Positions 1 through 12,515 are shown, counted from the first letter of the stretch. The stretch is 64,000 nt of DNA from Xiphophorus maculatus (GCF_002775205.1 NC_036461.1:21194875-21258874); one strand, 5' to 3'. Notes: generated by a model from the sequence alone, not told the origin. Numbers and translations: made by a program.

Positions 1-335
1 TTTTGACTTCATATGGTGCGCAGGTGAAAGCGAGTGAAGTGATCAATTAGCTTTTTGTTAACCTTCATTATTGGCCTATGTACAAAAAAGGAAAAATGAT
101 TTTAAAAAAACGAGCACCGTGGTACTGTAGGGTACCACGACTTTTCTCTTCAGCCATCATGAAATGATGCTCCGCCGTCGTCACGGCGGCGCGAGACGTC
201 CAAACTCCTCGATGAAGACGTGGAGTGATCGCACATGGAATCCTTGAGTCTTCCTCTAACGAGTCTAACAACGCTTTTAATAATCTTACATAATAAATAG
301 TGTTGGTCCTCTGACGCTCAGGCTCGTGTGCAGGT

Positions 336-2965
336 TCAGTCCTCTGAGGTCACGTCGATGTCCTCGGAGCTGGCCTGCTTGGTGGCGATGCGCCAGCGGT
401 TGATGTGGTGGTTCCCCTTCTTCTTCTGCTGGCTGTCCGGACCCTCCTCCTCCAGCTTCTGCCGCTTGTACTTCGTCCGTCTGTTCTGGAACCAAACCTT
501 CACCTAAAGAGGGAAAACAGGGAATCGACGTAAATCGTTTATTTGCTTCGGTGCTTCGTAGCTCTGCTGATTTATAAATTGGATTGTTGTGGTAAGCTTC
601 GAAGAAACAATGATTCTGACTTTTTGTGGGGGAAAGAAAATACGTAAAAGGCGGATATAATTTTATTTCTGTTTAGCAATTTCACCAAACTGGATACAAA
701 TCTTGTTTTTTAAGTCAGTTTTATTTTCTATATAAACTTTTCTCTTTCAGGTAATTGCTGCAGACTTTTTTTTACTGCTTAGCTCTCCGTTTTCCTCCTT
801 AAGATCGTATTAAATGATGTTTTCACTCATATGCATGTATCTAGGGTTCATGAGGTGCGTATGGGATTATGATGGCATACAGCATAGGTTCTGCACAACA
901 GGAATCTTAATTGGTTTAATGTTTGATTATTTTATGATCAAACAGATTTTTGTCAATGATTTGCCTGTGTCATACTTTTACCATGTTTTCTTTTAAGTCT
1001 AAATTGGATTATTTTCATTTTTATTCCTATATTTGATTTTGGTTTTTTGTTATTTTTCACTTTGCTTTTGATTTGAATTTCTATCATTATTTTCACCTTG
1101 TTTTTATGCATTAGCTGATTTTACATTTGGATTTGAGAGATCCTCTTTCTTCTAAAATTTTTTGTTATTTTTAATGTTTTTGTTTCTATTTTCGCTCTTC
1201 TTGTTTTTCTTGTTCGTTATTGATTTTATATTGGAGTGTTTTTTTTGTTTTATCTTTTTTTAATCATCTTTTCATGTCTTTCTTATCTGTGCTGTCTTTG
1301 TTTTTATTGTCATTGTTTTCATATTTGGATTTTTGAGAGTTGTCTTTTTATTTGCACTGATAGTTTTTCTCTTCTTTAATTAAATACAAATTCTGGAAAA
1401 CTCCACCTAAACCTATCACCACTAACTAAATACATCAATATCTTTCATAATTGACACCAGCAAAGTACGTGGGTGTATTAAACTTAAACATTTATCTATT
1501 CATCCAAAACCTTAGGTTTGAAAAATAAATGCTTTTTTGTTTTTGCGGGATTTTTCTGAGCTATTTACTATTTTTGTTTTCGAAATACTTGTATTTAAGA
1601 TAAAAGCTGTCATTTGCTCCTGGTTTTATTCCTTGAATATTGTATTTGTCTACGTGTTTTCAAAATATCTTCCTAAAGACCTAGAGTATATGGCTGTTGG
1701 AGAAGCCATATTTACAGAATTTGATACCCAGACACCATTTATGATATATTTAGTTTCAGCCTGTCAAATCCAAAATTTGACCTGCTGCTAAAGATCGTAA
1801 CATTTTACCTGACATTTTCCAACCAACATGTGAAATGTATTTCAAAACTTGAGTCAAATCTTCTTGTAATGAACTTGTGTGGTCTGCACTGATTTAGCTG
1901 GTTTTCAGTAAGATTCCCCTGTTGTTCAGATTACATTTCTGCTTTTCATATTGTCTAAATGCACAACATTCCAGCTTATAGCTGAACACACTTCATATTA
2001 AAATGTTTAATGGTACAATTTCACTTTTATATCACGCCAGATATCTGTGTTGCCCAGGATGACTAAAATATTTATATATATTTCTTAGTTGACGGGTGAT
2101 ATATGTAGTAAAAAAATGTAATGTTTATTGTGTGTGAGCATCTCCTCTACATGTTTACAGAAATTGTGTTCATTTTGTGTAAATGGTCTCTTGTTATTTA
2201 AGTCCTTTGCTCTCTCAGTAAAGAAGTAGAGCTTAACTGTTCTTTAACTGGCTTGTCGGTAAACATTTAACATTATTTTCTTGATTTAAAAAAATATGTC
2301 ATTATTTTGGTTCTAGCACTCATTTCAGCAATAAAATGAACTCTTAAAAACGTGAATTTCTTAAATGGTGGCTCTTTCATAAACTAAATAAGTGTTGAAT
2401 TGGAAGTCGTAAAGAGACTCAAAAATTAAGTTTAATTTAAAAAAAAAAAAATAAAATAACAAAAGAAGGACAGGCGAATCCTAAGTGTGAACTCAACGTA
2501 CTTGGGTTTCGCTCAGGCTCAGGCTGTTGGCCAGCTGCTTCCTCTCGGCTCCGACCACGTAGTGGTTCTTCTCGAAGGCTCTCTCCAGGCGGAGCAGCTG
2601 CGACGGAGAGAAGGCCGTCCGGATGCGCTTGGGCTTCCGGGCGAAGGGGCCGTGCAGGAGCAGGCTGTCCTGGGACACCTCGTTACCTGGAGGTAAAGTC
2701 AAAACGCCAGCTAAATATCCCCCGTGTTGTCTCTCGGTTACTAAGCCTGGTTTTTAGTTAGAGACTATTGAGACACTTCGGTTCACGTTGACGCATATTT
2801 TGGAGTAAAACAATGGAGTGAAAACCGCGGCATTTTTTGGGGGGCATCAGAATAAGCCTGATCAAAAAAATATAGAATTAAATAAAAAAGTAACTCCTGT
2901 GGCTACCTCGCACAAATTGTATTATTTCTGTGTAAACGTTTTGTTTTACATATAGTATTTTATTA

Positions 2966-2997
<32 letters not shown>

Positions 2998-4919
2998 TGT
3001 GACATTCTGGACCATTTATCCACCACTTATCTTTTTGCAAACGGGAGTAATATTTGCTTTCTAAGCCACCTTTTCTGGCTTGTTAGCGGACCATCGGCTC
3101 TGTGAATTAGTGTTTTTCTCATGACACCCGTCACGAGTGGTTCGGTTTTAAAAGCGTTACAATTGTACTTGGCCTTTTACTCTCCAAGTTCGAGCAGAGC
3201 GTCGTCGGGTAAACAGAGAAAAGAGGAGCATGTCTTCAGTCTGAACTGTGAGTGAGAAAACGTCCAAATCGAATATTTATTCAGAATTGGATCCAGTTGA
3301 GCAAACCAGGTCTTAACGTTCAGCGCCTTTGTTGAAGCTGAAGTCCCATTTTTCTACAATTCACCGGACAATAATGATCCAACCCTAAAGAGCCACTTGA
3401 CAGAGGTGTAAAAACACAACAATCCTTTTGTACTTTAAGCAACTTGTTTGTTTTGAAGTGATGGCGATTTTTTAAATTTATTTTTACATCACATTTTACT
3501 CTTTACTGACTCTTCAAACGCTCAATGTTTTCCTGTCCTTCCCAGCCCTATCAGACCGCTGAACCGCGCGGTGCTCCAGTGCTGTAGTTGACTGTTAACA
3601 TGCGGTCAACTACAGCAGTTCATTGTTTGTCACATTCCAAGTATGACGCAAGTAAATTGTAATAGTTATTTTGTCGTTTTAGAGGACAAAAAAAAAAACT
3701 AATCTAAAACATTTGATGTAATAAGAATCCAATTTAATAGAAAATTAACCGCATTTCGAAATGCTAAATTTCTCCTTTACCTTTTATTTTACTCTTCCGG
3801 GTCTTCATGTAAATACACTAAACAATGCACACCGTTTAAATGTACTTTTTTTTTTTACACACGTGCTTTTATCAGAACTCTTTAATATTTCCGGTTTTTC
3901 TTTTGCTTTAACCTATTAAGAGTAAATATCACATTAAAAACTTAGATTTAATGTGAAATCAGGACGCCTTTGGATGACTGTTTGAAAGTTTGCACAATTT
4001 AGAAGCAGTGTTTTAAATTAGATTTTTTTTTTTGGGTTTTGTTTCTGATAAAATTTCAAGAAATTGCAAAATAGAAAATTATCATTATGAAATTCTTCAA
4101 GAAATTTGTCATATGCGTAGAATGTTAATTTTTTCATGTTAAGAACAGACGCAATTGATAATTATGCACAGACGCCGAATTATTTCTATTACTATTAATA
4201 TTTCGCCTATATCTGAGTGGTAAATATTTATTATTATTATTTGAAAAATGTTTCCGGAAGGAAAAGCGTTACACGACAACCATAGTATGTTTTTTTTTCT
4301 TCTTCTGTTGTGATTTTTAAGAGGGGAAAAATTGACAGCAGCTTCCGGATATGCTCCTCTGTTCCCAGTCTCTGCTGTTTCACTTTGCAAACAAGAATCT
4401 CTTACCTTTAAAAAAAAAAAAAAAAAATCTTAAGAAGCTAAGAAAATATTCCCTCTCAAGTCAACACATCTACGCAACAAACTCCCGGCAGACTACTGCT
4501 GATCGTACAGGTCGCCCCCACATCTTTCACCTCAGCGCGATCTCTCTCCATCTCCTCTTCTTTTCCGTACCTTGAAATCTGTGTCCAAAAAATCTGTTCC
4601 GTAACACCCAGGGGTAGAAGTTGAGCGGGTCCCGGTGCTGCGTGCCGAAGAAGTGCGGATGCTGTAGGTGGGAGCCTCCGAGCTGGTGCGGGGCCACGGT
4701 GAGGGACGGGTGGTTCACCGTCTCCGGGAACACCAGCTCCGGGCCCTGGTAGAGAGGCCTGGTCGCCGGAGCCTGGTAGCCGCTCATTAAGGCATCTGTG
4801 GTCGGGTTGGAGTAACTCAACGCCGTCGGCCGGATGGGGTCCTCGGCTGGCAGGGGGCTCTCTTTGGCGACCAGAGACTCTATCGTGAAGCAGCGCTTCC
4901 CGGCGGAAGAGAACATCAT
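336..4919 (-). CDS. emx1: Empty-spiracles homeobox 1 (three coding exons, 233 aa)
   Basis: Homeodomain transcription factor of dorsal forebrain and urogenital patterning (family knowledge). Coding exons on the minus strand are 4919-4571, 2686-2502 and 503-336; the splice sites read CAAG/gtacgg, ctccag/GTAA, CCAA/gtacgt and tttag/GTGAAG. The start is the first in-frame ATG (two Met codons in tandem); the frame stays open upstream but has no ATG. Visible parts are an eh1-type Groucho motif FTIESLVAK (residues 11-19), the hexapeptide-like [10 protein letters not shown] (101-110), and a homeodomain at about 135-194 with KVWFQNRR. The C-terminus is acidic and ends [13 protein letters not shown] after the third helix and the [10 protein letters not shown] linker argue for EMX1 (or fish emx3) rather than EMX2, which has KFKRQ. 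Adjacency to noto favours emx1. The length is normal for a fish emx1. The family call is very secure; the emx1 versus emx3 choice is less so. Confidence 0.93.
2962..2998. repeat. (TA)n microsatellite in emx1 intron 1
   Basis: An interrupted TA dinucleotide repeat. The rest of the two emx1 introns is AT-rich and shows no other recognisable feature. Confidence 0.7.
3580..3617. repeat. Perfect 13-bp stem hairpin in emx1 intron 1
   Basis: TGCTGTAGTTGAC at 3580-3592 is exactly complementary to GTCAACTACAGCA at 3605-3617 across a 12-base loop, and the loop contains the palindrome TGTTAACA. The stem is too short for a standard microRNA precursor. It may be the relic of a tiny MITE or a structured intronic element. 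Confidence 0.5.
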
Positions 4920-5400
4920 CTCTAGGCAGGAAGAACAAAACTGGATCGTCGTTCTTAACTTCCTCTCGCTGCTTAAAGTTGCATCATGACCGAAGGATGG
5001 TGGGGTGTCCGCGGGTGGTGGAAGAGGTGGGGCGGGGAGGAAGGAGAGGAAGAGGAGGAGGAGGAGGAGGAGGAGGAGGAGGAGGAGGAGGAGGGCTGCC
5101 TGCACAATCCAACCCTCTAAAGATGCTGCTAGAAAACTCAACAGTGCCGCAAGTCTGTGCGCTCCCAGAGGGCGTCTGTTCACAAATGCGCACAGAGAGC
5201 AAGCGGCCCTCCACGCTGCCCGCCCCAAGTGGCTTTACGCTCCGCAGGAAAGGAGCTGATTGGACCGGAGCTCCTGCCAATTGGTCTCCCGGAGTACCTG
5301 CTCCACAGATCACAGGAGCCCGGGAGCAGCTTAGTTACAGACAGCATATGTGTCCAGCCAATTAGGCGCACATTCAGGCTTAATATGTGTTTTTTTCTCT
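4920..5400 (-). promoter_or_regulatory. emx1 leader and proximal promoter with a GGA/TCC repeat
   Basis: Upstream of the emx1 start is a GC-rich tract with a (GGA)n run of about 43 bases (5051-5093), pyrimidine-rich on the transcribed strand. Several CCAAT or ATTGG motifs lie at about 5256-5361, for example CCAATTGG near 5278. No TATA box was seen, so a TATA-less, broad promoter is inferred. The transcription start is not determined. Confidence 0.45.
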
Positions 5401-7860
5401 GTTCGTGGAGGCAGTCTGCCGTGGCTGTGAGAAAGCTGTTTCAGTGGAAGTGAGGAGCCACTATTTGGAAGGTTGACTGAGGAGAAATGAAAGGTGACTC
5501 AGTAGAGCAGCTTAAACATTAAATCAGTCATTTTTCTTTAAAGTGACATTCAAATATATTTTTTCTCTCTCTCTATTTTTACCCCGGGATAAAATGAATG
5601 TATTCATTTTTTTATTTGGCTTTCAATAACTGTTTTGCCTACTCCTCTTCTTTCATTTTACTTATGGATATTTAGAGTGTGTGGCTTCATTACACTCTGA
5701 AACTGCCAGGTTAAAGCAAGCCCATGTTTTATTTTGCGTGTCCACCAATATGGACTAATCCAGGACGGAGGCGGGTTATAGGTTTGACTCATACTAAAAT
5801 AAGTTTTCACAGGCAAGTGGCTAATATGTAATGAGACTGATAAAGAGTGGATTGAAAATAAAAAGAAAAAAAAGCATAACCTTGATTTCTAAGCAAGTTG
5901 TGTTTTTAGGTTACTTTGACATGAAAATTCTGTTACATTTAGATAACACAATCACTACTTGATTTAGAAGAAATACATTTTATTCTCTGTGCACTGTAAT
6001 AAAAATAGCAGCTAGCACTGATCCAAATTTTGAAACTCTTTGCATTTTATGTAGATTTCAATACGCATTTCAAAGAACACATAATGCAGGTTTAACTGTT
6101 TGATGACCTAAATAAATTAGCTAAATTTCCAGCAATGTTTTATATGTACTTATATGGGTTTGTTAAATCTATTAAAAAATATATCGAGACTGTTTATTCT
6201 CGCATAAATCTTTTAGAGGTTTGATTTATCGCAGTCACAGAACTGGCCACAGTTCTGGATTCTTTGCTCCAACACAGAAATCTTCCGAACCAGAAGTTTC
6301 ATATCAGTTCTGAACTTTTACTAAGCTCTTGATATTCATTCATTGATGAACAAAATTTTACAAAAAAATATATTTACACGATTTGTGTCACAAGAAAATC
6401 CATTGATTGAGGTTTGCATTTTTCAAGTTGTTATTACCGTCAAACTACATTTTTTTACATTGCATCTATGTTTAAAACACCAAAATTGAACTAATAATTG
6501 AATATATGCAGCTAAAAATGTTAATATTGAATCACAATTATGAAACCATAAACTAGAAACAAACATAGCTTATGAGAGCCTCCCTTTTGGTCAATGTGTG
6601 GATGCTAACCATGGGTAGCCCTAGCTTCTGCTGTCTGCTTATAGCGGATAAAAGGCTTTTGTTATTTTAAAATAATATCGTCATTCTCTAGTGTGAGCTG
6701 ATGTCTAACTCTTATGCTTTCCATCCTGTGGAAGAAGTTCCGTGAAGTCAGATTTTTACTGAACCTAAAGCAAATTTAAAAAGCAAAGCAGCGGTAACAC
6801 CTTCATATCTCATTTACAGAAAATCACTTCAACTGTAAATGTTTTAACCCAAATGCTGAGTTGATGCAATTGTGTAAGAGTTAAGTTAGTTTAAACCAAA
6901 ACATTGTGTCCTATTTGTTGGGTTAAAGAGACGACAAGAAGCCTCACCGTTCTTCACACAACGCCATCTTTAAGGAAAATGCCTGATCAGACTTCACCGA
7001 ACATTGGAAGAAATTGGAAATAATAAACCATAAAGTGACGCCGCTTAATAACGTTAATGTCAGTGGATTATGATTATGACTGGATAATGAGATAACACGT
7101 GATAAAGTTTGGTCAACGAAGACAACTTTAACCTTTAACCTCAAAAAGCTAGCAAAAGCAAGAGCTAGCTATGTTTGACCAAAGTACTACTAGACAGGAT
7201 AATACGTTTCCTCCATTTGGTTCATGAGCTTTTTTACTTATTACTTTGAAAATGTATTTAATTTTGAACCAGACCTCTGCAAAAAAAAAGTACTTTAGAT
7301 GACAATAAATATTTTTTAAAAATATAAAAATTTGTATACATCGATTTGTTTTGCTGATGAATCCTGTCTGCAGATTTTGCTTCGGATTCAAGCTAGCATT
7401 ATTCTCCTTCTTTGTGTCCATTGAAAACATGGAGGCCAATATTATGTGTTGAATTATCACTCAATGTGTCAACTTAGTAAATATTAGTGTCTTTTATGTT
7501 TGAGGGTCTGTTGTGATGTTTAGTTTTTGGCACAAGAAGTCAAGTTTAAATCTAGTTTAGATAGCGTAGCTTAGCTAATATGCTTATTAGCAGGAGGCTT
7601 TGCTAATGAAGAGCTCTTAGCCGTGGTTCTCAAAGAACAGATTAGTTGGAATTAAAAGTTTAGAACTATTTCAGCAACATTTAATTACAAACCTGATGTT
7701 TTATTTCTTTTTAACGTGTGAGGATAAAACCAGGTGAGTAAACGTTACTTTAATTAGAATTTAGTTTGTTGAATTGCTACATTAATTTCTCTACAGTTTG
7801 ATTTGATCAGGGTGGTTTTTACAGTGCGTTGTTCCCGAAGGTCATTTATAAAGCAGCAAG
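5400..7860. other. AT-rich interval, nothing recognised
   Basis: Upstream of emx1. The short ORFs here lack codon bias, splice sites or recognisable motifs. No transposon end was identified. Confidence 0.5.
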
Positions 7861-8270
7861 TCTCCCGGCTTTCATCTGCAGTGAACTGCAGTAAAGATAA
7901 GGCTCGTTTTCCATCCCGACGTTGATTTAGCTTTGGCGCAAATCAAACCTGCGCTGATTTGTTTACACGCAAACTTCATTTTCTGGATTTGTAACCAACG
8001 AAATTCCCTTATTAAGATTTGCCCTGACAGCGTCTGGACGTCGCCGCAGCTTCTGTCCTCTGTGAATGGGAACGGACCTGCGGGAAAACGCCGCCCTGCT
8101 TCCCTGTTGTGCGCCACACCAGTTAATTATTATCCGCTTTAATGCGCTCGTTTACGTGCAGGCTGCATTAGAAAATCATTACCGATGGAAATTATGAGGT
8201 AAAACAAGTTGTTGATTAGGCGTTTAGAGCTAAAGGCTACTAAATAAGGCAGTGGGTTCTGTGAACGGGA
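7860..8270. promoter_or_regulatory. Candidate conserved non-coding element upstream of emx1
   Basis: An island of balanced base composition inside AT-rich DNA, with no transposon similarity. It holds clustered developmental factor cores: TTTGTTTAC (Fox) near 7960, TTAATTATTA (homeodomain) near 8122, and CATTACCGATGGAAATTATGAGG near 8177-8198 region motifs. It lies about 3 kb upstream of emx1. Conservation cannot be tested here. Confidence 0.4.
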
Positions 8271-8518
8271 CCGCGCTTTCGTTTCTTTTAAATGTTACAG
8301 CGATTCTGTTTAAAGATAACGATCTGACTGCGTAGAAAACAAGAAGAAATGGAAAATAAATGTTCTTTTTCTCCACTCGAGGGAAAACCCGCTAATAATC
8401 AGATCGTTTTTATAAAAACTTTTTATTCAGTTTGAAAACAACAACTGGAGAGTATGAAGTTCATGGAAATATTTGCATTCAGCTGTACTGACGTTTAAAT
8501 CAAACGCGCCTCGCAGAT

Positions 8519-8536
8519 CCCCCCCCCCCCCCCCCC
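8519..8536. repeat. Poly-C run (18 C)
   Basis: An uninterrupted C homopolymer between two enhancer-like islands; a potential i-motif or G-quadruplex on the opposite strand. Confidence 0.8.
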
Positions 8537-8639
8537 TTAATAAATGCACAAAGACATACCAAATTTGACTATCGGATCTCCAGAGATCGCTTTCATTTCT
8601 GGTGTCATGCATCAACCGTCTCCTTGCTTCACCTTCCAG

Positions 8640-8950
8640 CAGCAGGAACTTGTGGCTTGACCGAGCTTAATGATGAAGCCCCGGCGGGCCTGTGCGCACT
8701 GACCCCCGTCGCTCCTGCTGCTGCTGCTGGTTAATATATGATCGGATCGCGGAGGCTTTTAGAGGGACAAAAACCCAACAAAGCGGAGCATGCAGTGGCC
8801 CTCCGTCCCCTCCTCCCGTTGTTGATTTCCCAGCCCGAGGCTCCGGGAGAGTCGGTCGGTCTGACCACTGGGGGTTTCACTGAGCGCGGCGGCTCCTCTG
8901 TGGAAATATCTGGACGCGTTTATAGCTCAGTCCCTTCAGGGTGAGGTGGA
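8640..8950. promoter_or_regulatory. Candidate regulatory GC-rich island
   Basis: A GC-rich segment with no convincing ORF or transposon similarity. It includes a GCT triplet run near 8713 and GGTTAATATATGATC near 8729. Composition and location upstream of emx1 are the only support. Confidence 0.3.
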
Positions 8951-9099
8951 TTTAATGCTGCCTTCCTTACTAAATATTTCTTGTTACAAGTCAAACATCT
9001 CATATAATGCGTCCTGGTTTGATGTCCCAGGAAAACAAAGGGCGTAAATTTAAGAGGAAAAAGTCCAACTTTTCTTTTTATTTCAAATATCCAGTTACC

Positions 9100-9310
9100 G
9101 AGTGCTTCTCAAGTCCAGTCCTCAGGCCTCCCTGCTCTGCATGTTTTAGATGTGCCTCTATTCTAGAACAGCTGATTCAAATGATTGTATGACCACCAAG
9201 TGCTGCAGAAGCCTGTTAATCGTCCAAATATTCAATTCAGGTGTGTAGCTGAAGGGAAACACCTAAAACATGCAGGGCAGGGGGGCGAGGACTGGAATTG
9301 AGAAACACTG
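9100..9310. mobile_element. hAT-type MITE with about 50-bp terminal inverted repeats
   Basis: The left end (GTGCTTCTCAAGTCCAGTCC and onward to CTGCATGTTTTAGATGTG) is an imperfect inverted copy of the right end (CACCTAAAACATGCAGGGCA to AATTGAGAAACACTG). Length is about 210 bp and there is no coding capacity. No clean 8-bp target duplication remains, so the insertion is old. Class assignment rests on TIR style. Confidence 0.7.
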
Positions 9311-9316
9311 ACTGTA

Positions 9317-9790
9317 TTAAAGCTGCAGTATGTAACTTTTATTTTATTTTATTTACCTATTTCTTGAAACCGTCACTATGTCAAGACAGGATGAGAGACA
9401 ATATGTGAAAAAAATCCAGCATCTCTGCCTTCTCCCAGTCCTAATTAGAAACAACCAATCAGAGTCAAGAGGCGGGCCTTAGCACTGTCAATCACTCTCC
9501 ATGTGGTGGCGCTTGTCCTCTGTCCCACTCTCCTCCTTGCTCTGTGCTCCATTGCAGCTAGAATAGATTGTTGTGAATGCTAAGGCTAGTTAGAATAGCC
9601 ACCAATAGCAGCGGATAAACGGTTTTGCTTAAGTGGTTTCTCCAACATTAGCACATTTAGCAGCGAGTACATAAGATTGATTGACAGCGCTAAGACCCTC
9701 CTCCTGGCTCTGATTGGTTGGTTTTGGTCGGGAGCTGTACGTTTTTTTAGAGGGCAATAGGAGCACAGGAAGGAGGCATGGATCGATCTT
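9317..9790. mobile_element. Interspersed repeat R1, copy 1, with internal inverted repeats
   Basis: Starts TTAAAGCTGCAGTATGTAAC and is shared with 41552-42000 in the same orientation. Inside it, AACCAATCAGAGTCAAGAGG followed by the CACTGTCAATCA block (about 9451-9498) recurs inverted at about 9677-9722, making a long stem. There is no ORF of interest. It resembles the non-autonomous DNA elements common in teleosts; the exact family is unknown. Confidence 0.7.
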
Positions 9791-10244
9791 TTCACAGATT
9801 ATCCATCTCACAACACAGTAGCAGTTTTAACAAATATTTAAAAACAGATTCTTTATAAAGTAAATGATCTTAAACTTTTACTCTTTTCTTACTGTGAAAC
9901 CACAAACTGATTTTACTTCACAGACCAACACTGAGTCGTGCCTATCTGAAATGGAAGTAAAATTCTGTCAAAATTGTTACTAATGAAAATCTGAAAAGTG
10001 TGGCATACATTTGATTTCAACTTGCCCTGAATCAATATTTCTTGCTACGATTAGGTGCATTGGAAAGTTCTTTGGAAAGTAGCTAAACTCAGTCAGTCTA
10101 AGTTTAGCTTATCTACTCTCATCAAGAGTAGATGAGAATATACATTTCCCAGTCCTGAAAGATCTTGAATGGATTTAGCTGTGGACTTTAACTGGACCAA
10201 TTTAACACTCGCATCTAAACCACTGTATGGCTCAGGCTGTACGT

Positions 10245-10540
10245 TTAGGACTTTTGAACTTCAGCCCCAGCATTGAGTCTTTGCAAACTCTTTGCAAGTT
10301 TTCCTGCAGGTTCGCCATGTAATAGTTCTATCCCCAGAATCCTTGTTCCTGCTGAAGACAAGCAATCCCACTGCATGATGCTGCCACCACCATGTTTCAC
10401 CATGATGCATTCAGAGAGCATGTGCAGTGCTAGTTTTTTTTTTTCTCCACATAGTATGTGGACCAAAAAGTTACATTTTGGTCTCATCCAACCAGAGCAC
10501 CGTTCTCTAATCAGCACATATTGTTGAAAACTGCAGTTTG
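10245..10540 (-). pseudogene. Tc1-like transposase fragment
   Basis: The minus-strand translation contains a stretch typical of Tc1/mariner DDE transposases, MVKHGGGSIMQWDCLSSAGT, preceded by a degraded RCSGWMRPKCNF block that corresponds to the family's W-S-D-E-S-x-F region. Catalytic residues and both termini are missing, so this is a dead fragment of about 90 codons. Confidence 0.75.
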
Positions 10541-10697
10541 TCTTTATGTGTAAAGAGTAAATAAAACAGAGTTTCCTTTTCCTGTCAGGAAAAAAGGAAT
10601 ATTAAATATTTAACATTTATTAACTGCTATTTACTCATTTTTACTCTTTGGCATTTAAATGATGTGTGTTCTGTTTTGTCATTGTGTTGTTGTTTTT

Positions 10698-10785
10698 GTG
10701 TTGTTATTTTGTGCAGCACTTTGGTGCAGTCTTGTCTGCTGTAAGGTGCTATATAAATAAATTTGACATTGACATTGACATTTAC
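10698..10785 (+). mobile_element. LINE 3' end
   Basis: GTAAGGTGCTATATAAATAA followed by the repeated hexamer GACATT is the usual 3' tail of teleost L2/CR1-type LINEs with a short satellite end. The body of the element is absent (5' truncated). Confidence 0.6.
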
Positions 10786-11183
10786 TTCACAAATAACGTG
10801 AAGTAAAAAATGTGAGGGTCAATCTTAGACAACTTCATCCAGATATTATAAAACCGTAGTAACTGGTAGGTGCCTGGCTGAATTAGTGATGGGGCCCCAA
10901 ATTAAATTGTGCTCAGGGCTCTATAAAATCTTGGGCCGGCTCTGTTTGCAGTGGTAACAAAAATGTAAACAACTGAAGTACAAAACATAGCAACTCTTCA
11001 CAGTGAACAACCAAGTTTCACCATCTTTCATTGTGTCTCAAACTGTACACCAATTTGATGTAAATATATGCGCCATGTTTACTGTTAAGACGTAGAAAAA
11101 TATTCTATGAACAATTAACTACCAAGTTGTTTGGAGGGTCCAATAAATTAAGAAACATATGGAACCTCAACATAATGTAAGTG

Positions 11184-11197
11184 CTGCCCTCTAGTGG
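11184..11197 (-). promoter_or_regulatory. CTCF core motif
   Basis: The minus strand reads CCACTAGAGGGCAG, a perfect match to CCASYAGRKGGCRS. Confidence 0.5.
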
Positions 11198-11664
11198 AAC
11201 CAGACCCACACATTTCCACTACAATAAATAATGATTTGTAATGGCTCAGCTGCTCTGACTGTGATTCAAAATATTTTGGAAATAGTCACATAAAATACAG
11301 CTGGCTATATGTAATATTTATATAAAGTTTTCTCAGAGCAATATAATATTTCCTATTTTCTTGTGCCATCATCATAATGATGTTATGTGTAGTTTTCTTA
11401 CAATACAATAAAGTATAAATACTCTAAGCGGTCACTCAGCTCAACTCATCTTATATAATTATTGTTTTCGAGGCTACAGCTGTCAAGAAGCAAACTTGGG
11501 GGTGTCTAATTTGTTTAAAATTTCTTCTGAAAAAACAGAATTTTACATTAATAATGCAATAATAACATTACGAGGCAATGTATATGATAACGTTTGACTT
11601 AAAATGCAGCAGAAGAATCTGAAACCCTGGAGTCGACTGGAAAGTATGGATTCTCGTGCAGATG

Positions 11665-11678
11665 CTGCCATCTAGTGG
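11665..11678 (-). promoter_or_regulatory. CTCF core motif
   Basis: The minus strand reads CCACTAGATGGCAG, a perfect match to CCASYAGRKGGCRS, in the same orientation as the site about 480 bp to its left. Confidence 0.5.
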
Positions 11679-11859
11679 TGAATTTAGCACACAATTCACA
11701 GCCGTGACATCAGAGATTCTATTAGATACCTCAACTCTGAGATACATTCATAAACATGCTTATTTCACATTTACTGTAATTAAAATCGAGCTACAAACCG
11801 ATTTAAATTCTAAACAACTAGCAGCATTAGTTATGTATATTTAGACGAACTTATTATTT

Positions 11860-12440
11860 ATGCTTGTGATATTCTGGGTCATCCTTCCCGGCCCGGTGTT
11901 GCTCTGCCCTCTTCATTAATAAGCTAATTGGCCATTTTGTCCCGCATTAGCGTTGTGTGCTCAGCTAATCTGTTCCAATTAAATACTTGGAAAATTTCAC
12001 CCCGTTATAACGAGATGGGAAAAGTAGCACGTCGCTGCGTTTGTGCCACCTGCGTGAGAAGTGGGGTCCTCCAGGAGCCACCCGCGGGCCCCCGGCTCCT
12101 CCGAATAAACAAACACCCGATTACTAACGAGAACACCGGCGAAGGAAGGTCTGAGGGGTCGGTGTCTGAAAATGTCAGCAAGCAAAGAGAAGTATACCCG
12201 CTCCGGATATGTTTTTATTTTCAAAATGATTATTTCTATAATGTTGCATTTGAATTCATCGGACCTTACCCACTTCCTGTTTTCTCACTCACTGACTCCT
12301 GCTGCTTTCCAGGAGCCACGGTGGAGATATTGAGGAGGAGCCCCTCTTGTCTTTTTTTTTTTTTTTGTTCCCTTTTGACGACCCAACAAAGAGCTGCTTC
12401 CACTTCAAACGCTGGTAATGAAAGCTAATGACTATTAGAT
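11860..12440. promoter_or_regulatory. Candidate conserved non-coding element between emx1 and noto
   Basis: A non-repetitive block with homeodomain cores: CATTAATAAGCTAATTGG near 11914, CAGCTAATC near 11961 and CAATTAAA near 11976. A GC-rich centre (about 12040-12130) follows. A 166-codon open frame crosses it but looks fortuitous: no domain and a Phe homopolymer from the T run at 12351-12366. Confidence 0.4.
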
Positions 12441-12478
12441 GGAGTGAAGTGGTTCTTCACCTCTGCAAATAAAATGCA

Positions 12479-12515
12479 AAAAAAAAAAAAAAAAAAAAAA
12501 GAGAGAGAGAGAGCG
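12479..12515. repeat. Poly-A plus (GA)n low-complexity tract
   Basis: About 22 A followed by GAGAGAGAGAGAG. No adjacent retroposon body was recognised. Confidence 0.7.

Noticed and set aside
4920-5228. Open frame continuing upstream of emx1, with a poly-Leu stretch, as an N-terminal extension
   Set aside because: It has no ATG before the tandem Met at 4919. The poly-Leu comes from the GGA/TCC microsatellite and family members start at MMF or MF.
11928-12428. 166-codon plus-strand open frame
   Set aside because: No domain, no codon bias, Phe run from a T homopolymer; better read as a non-coding regulatory block.
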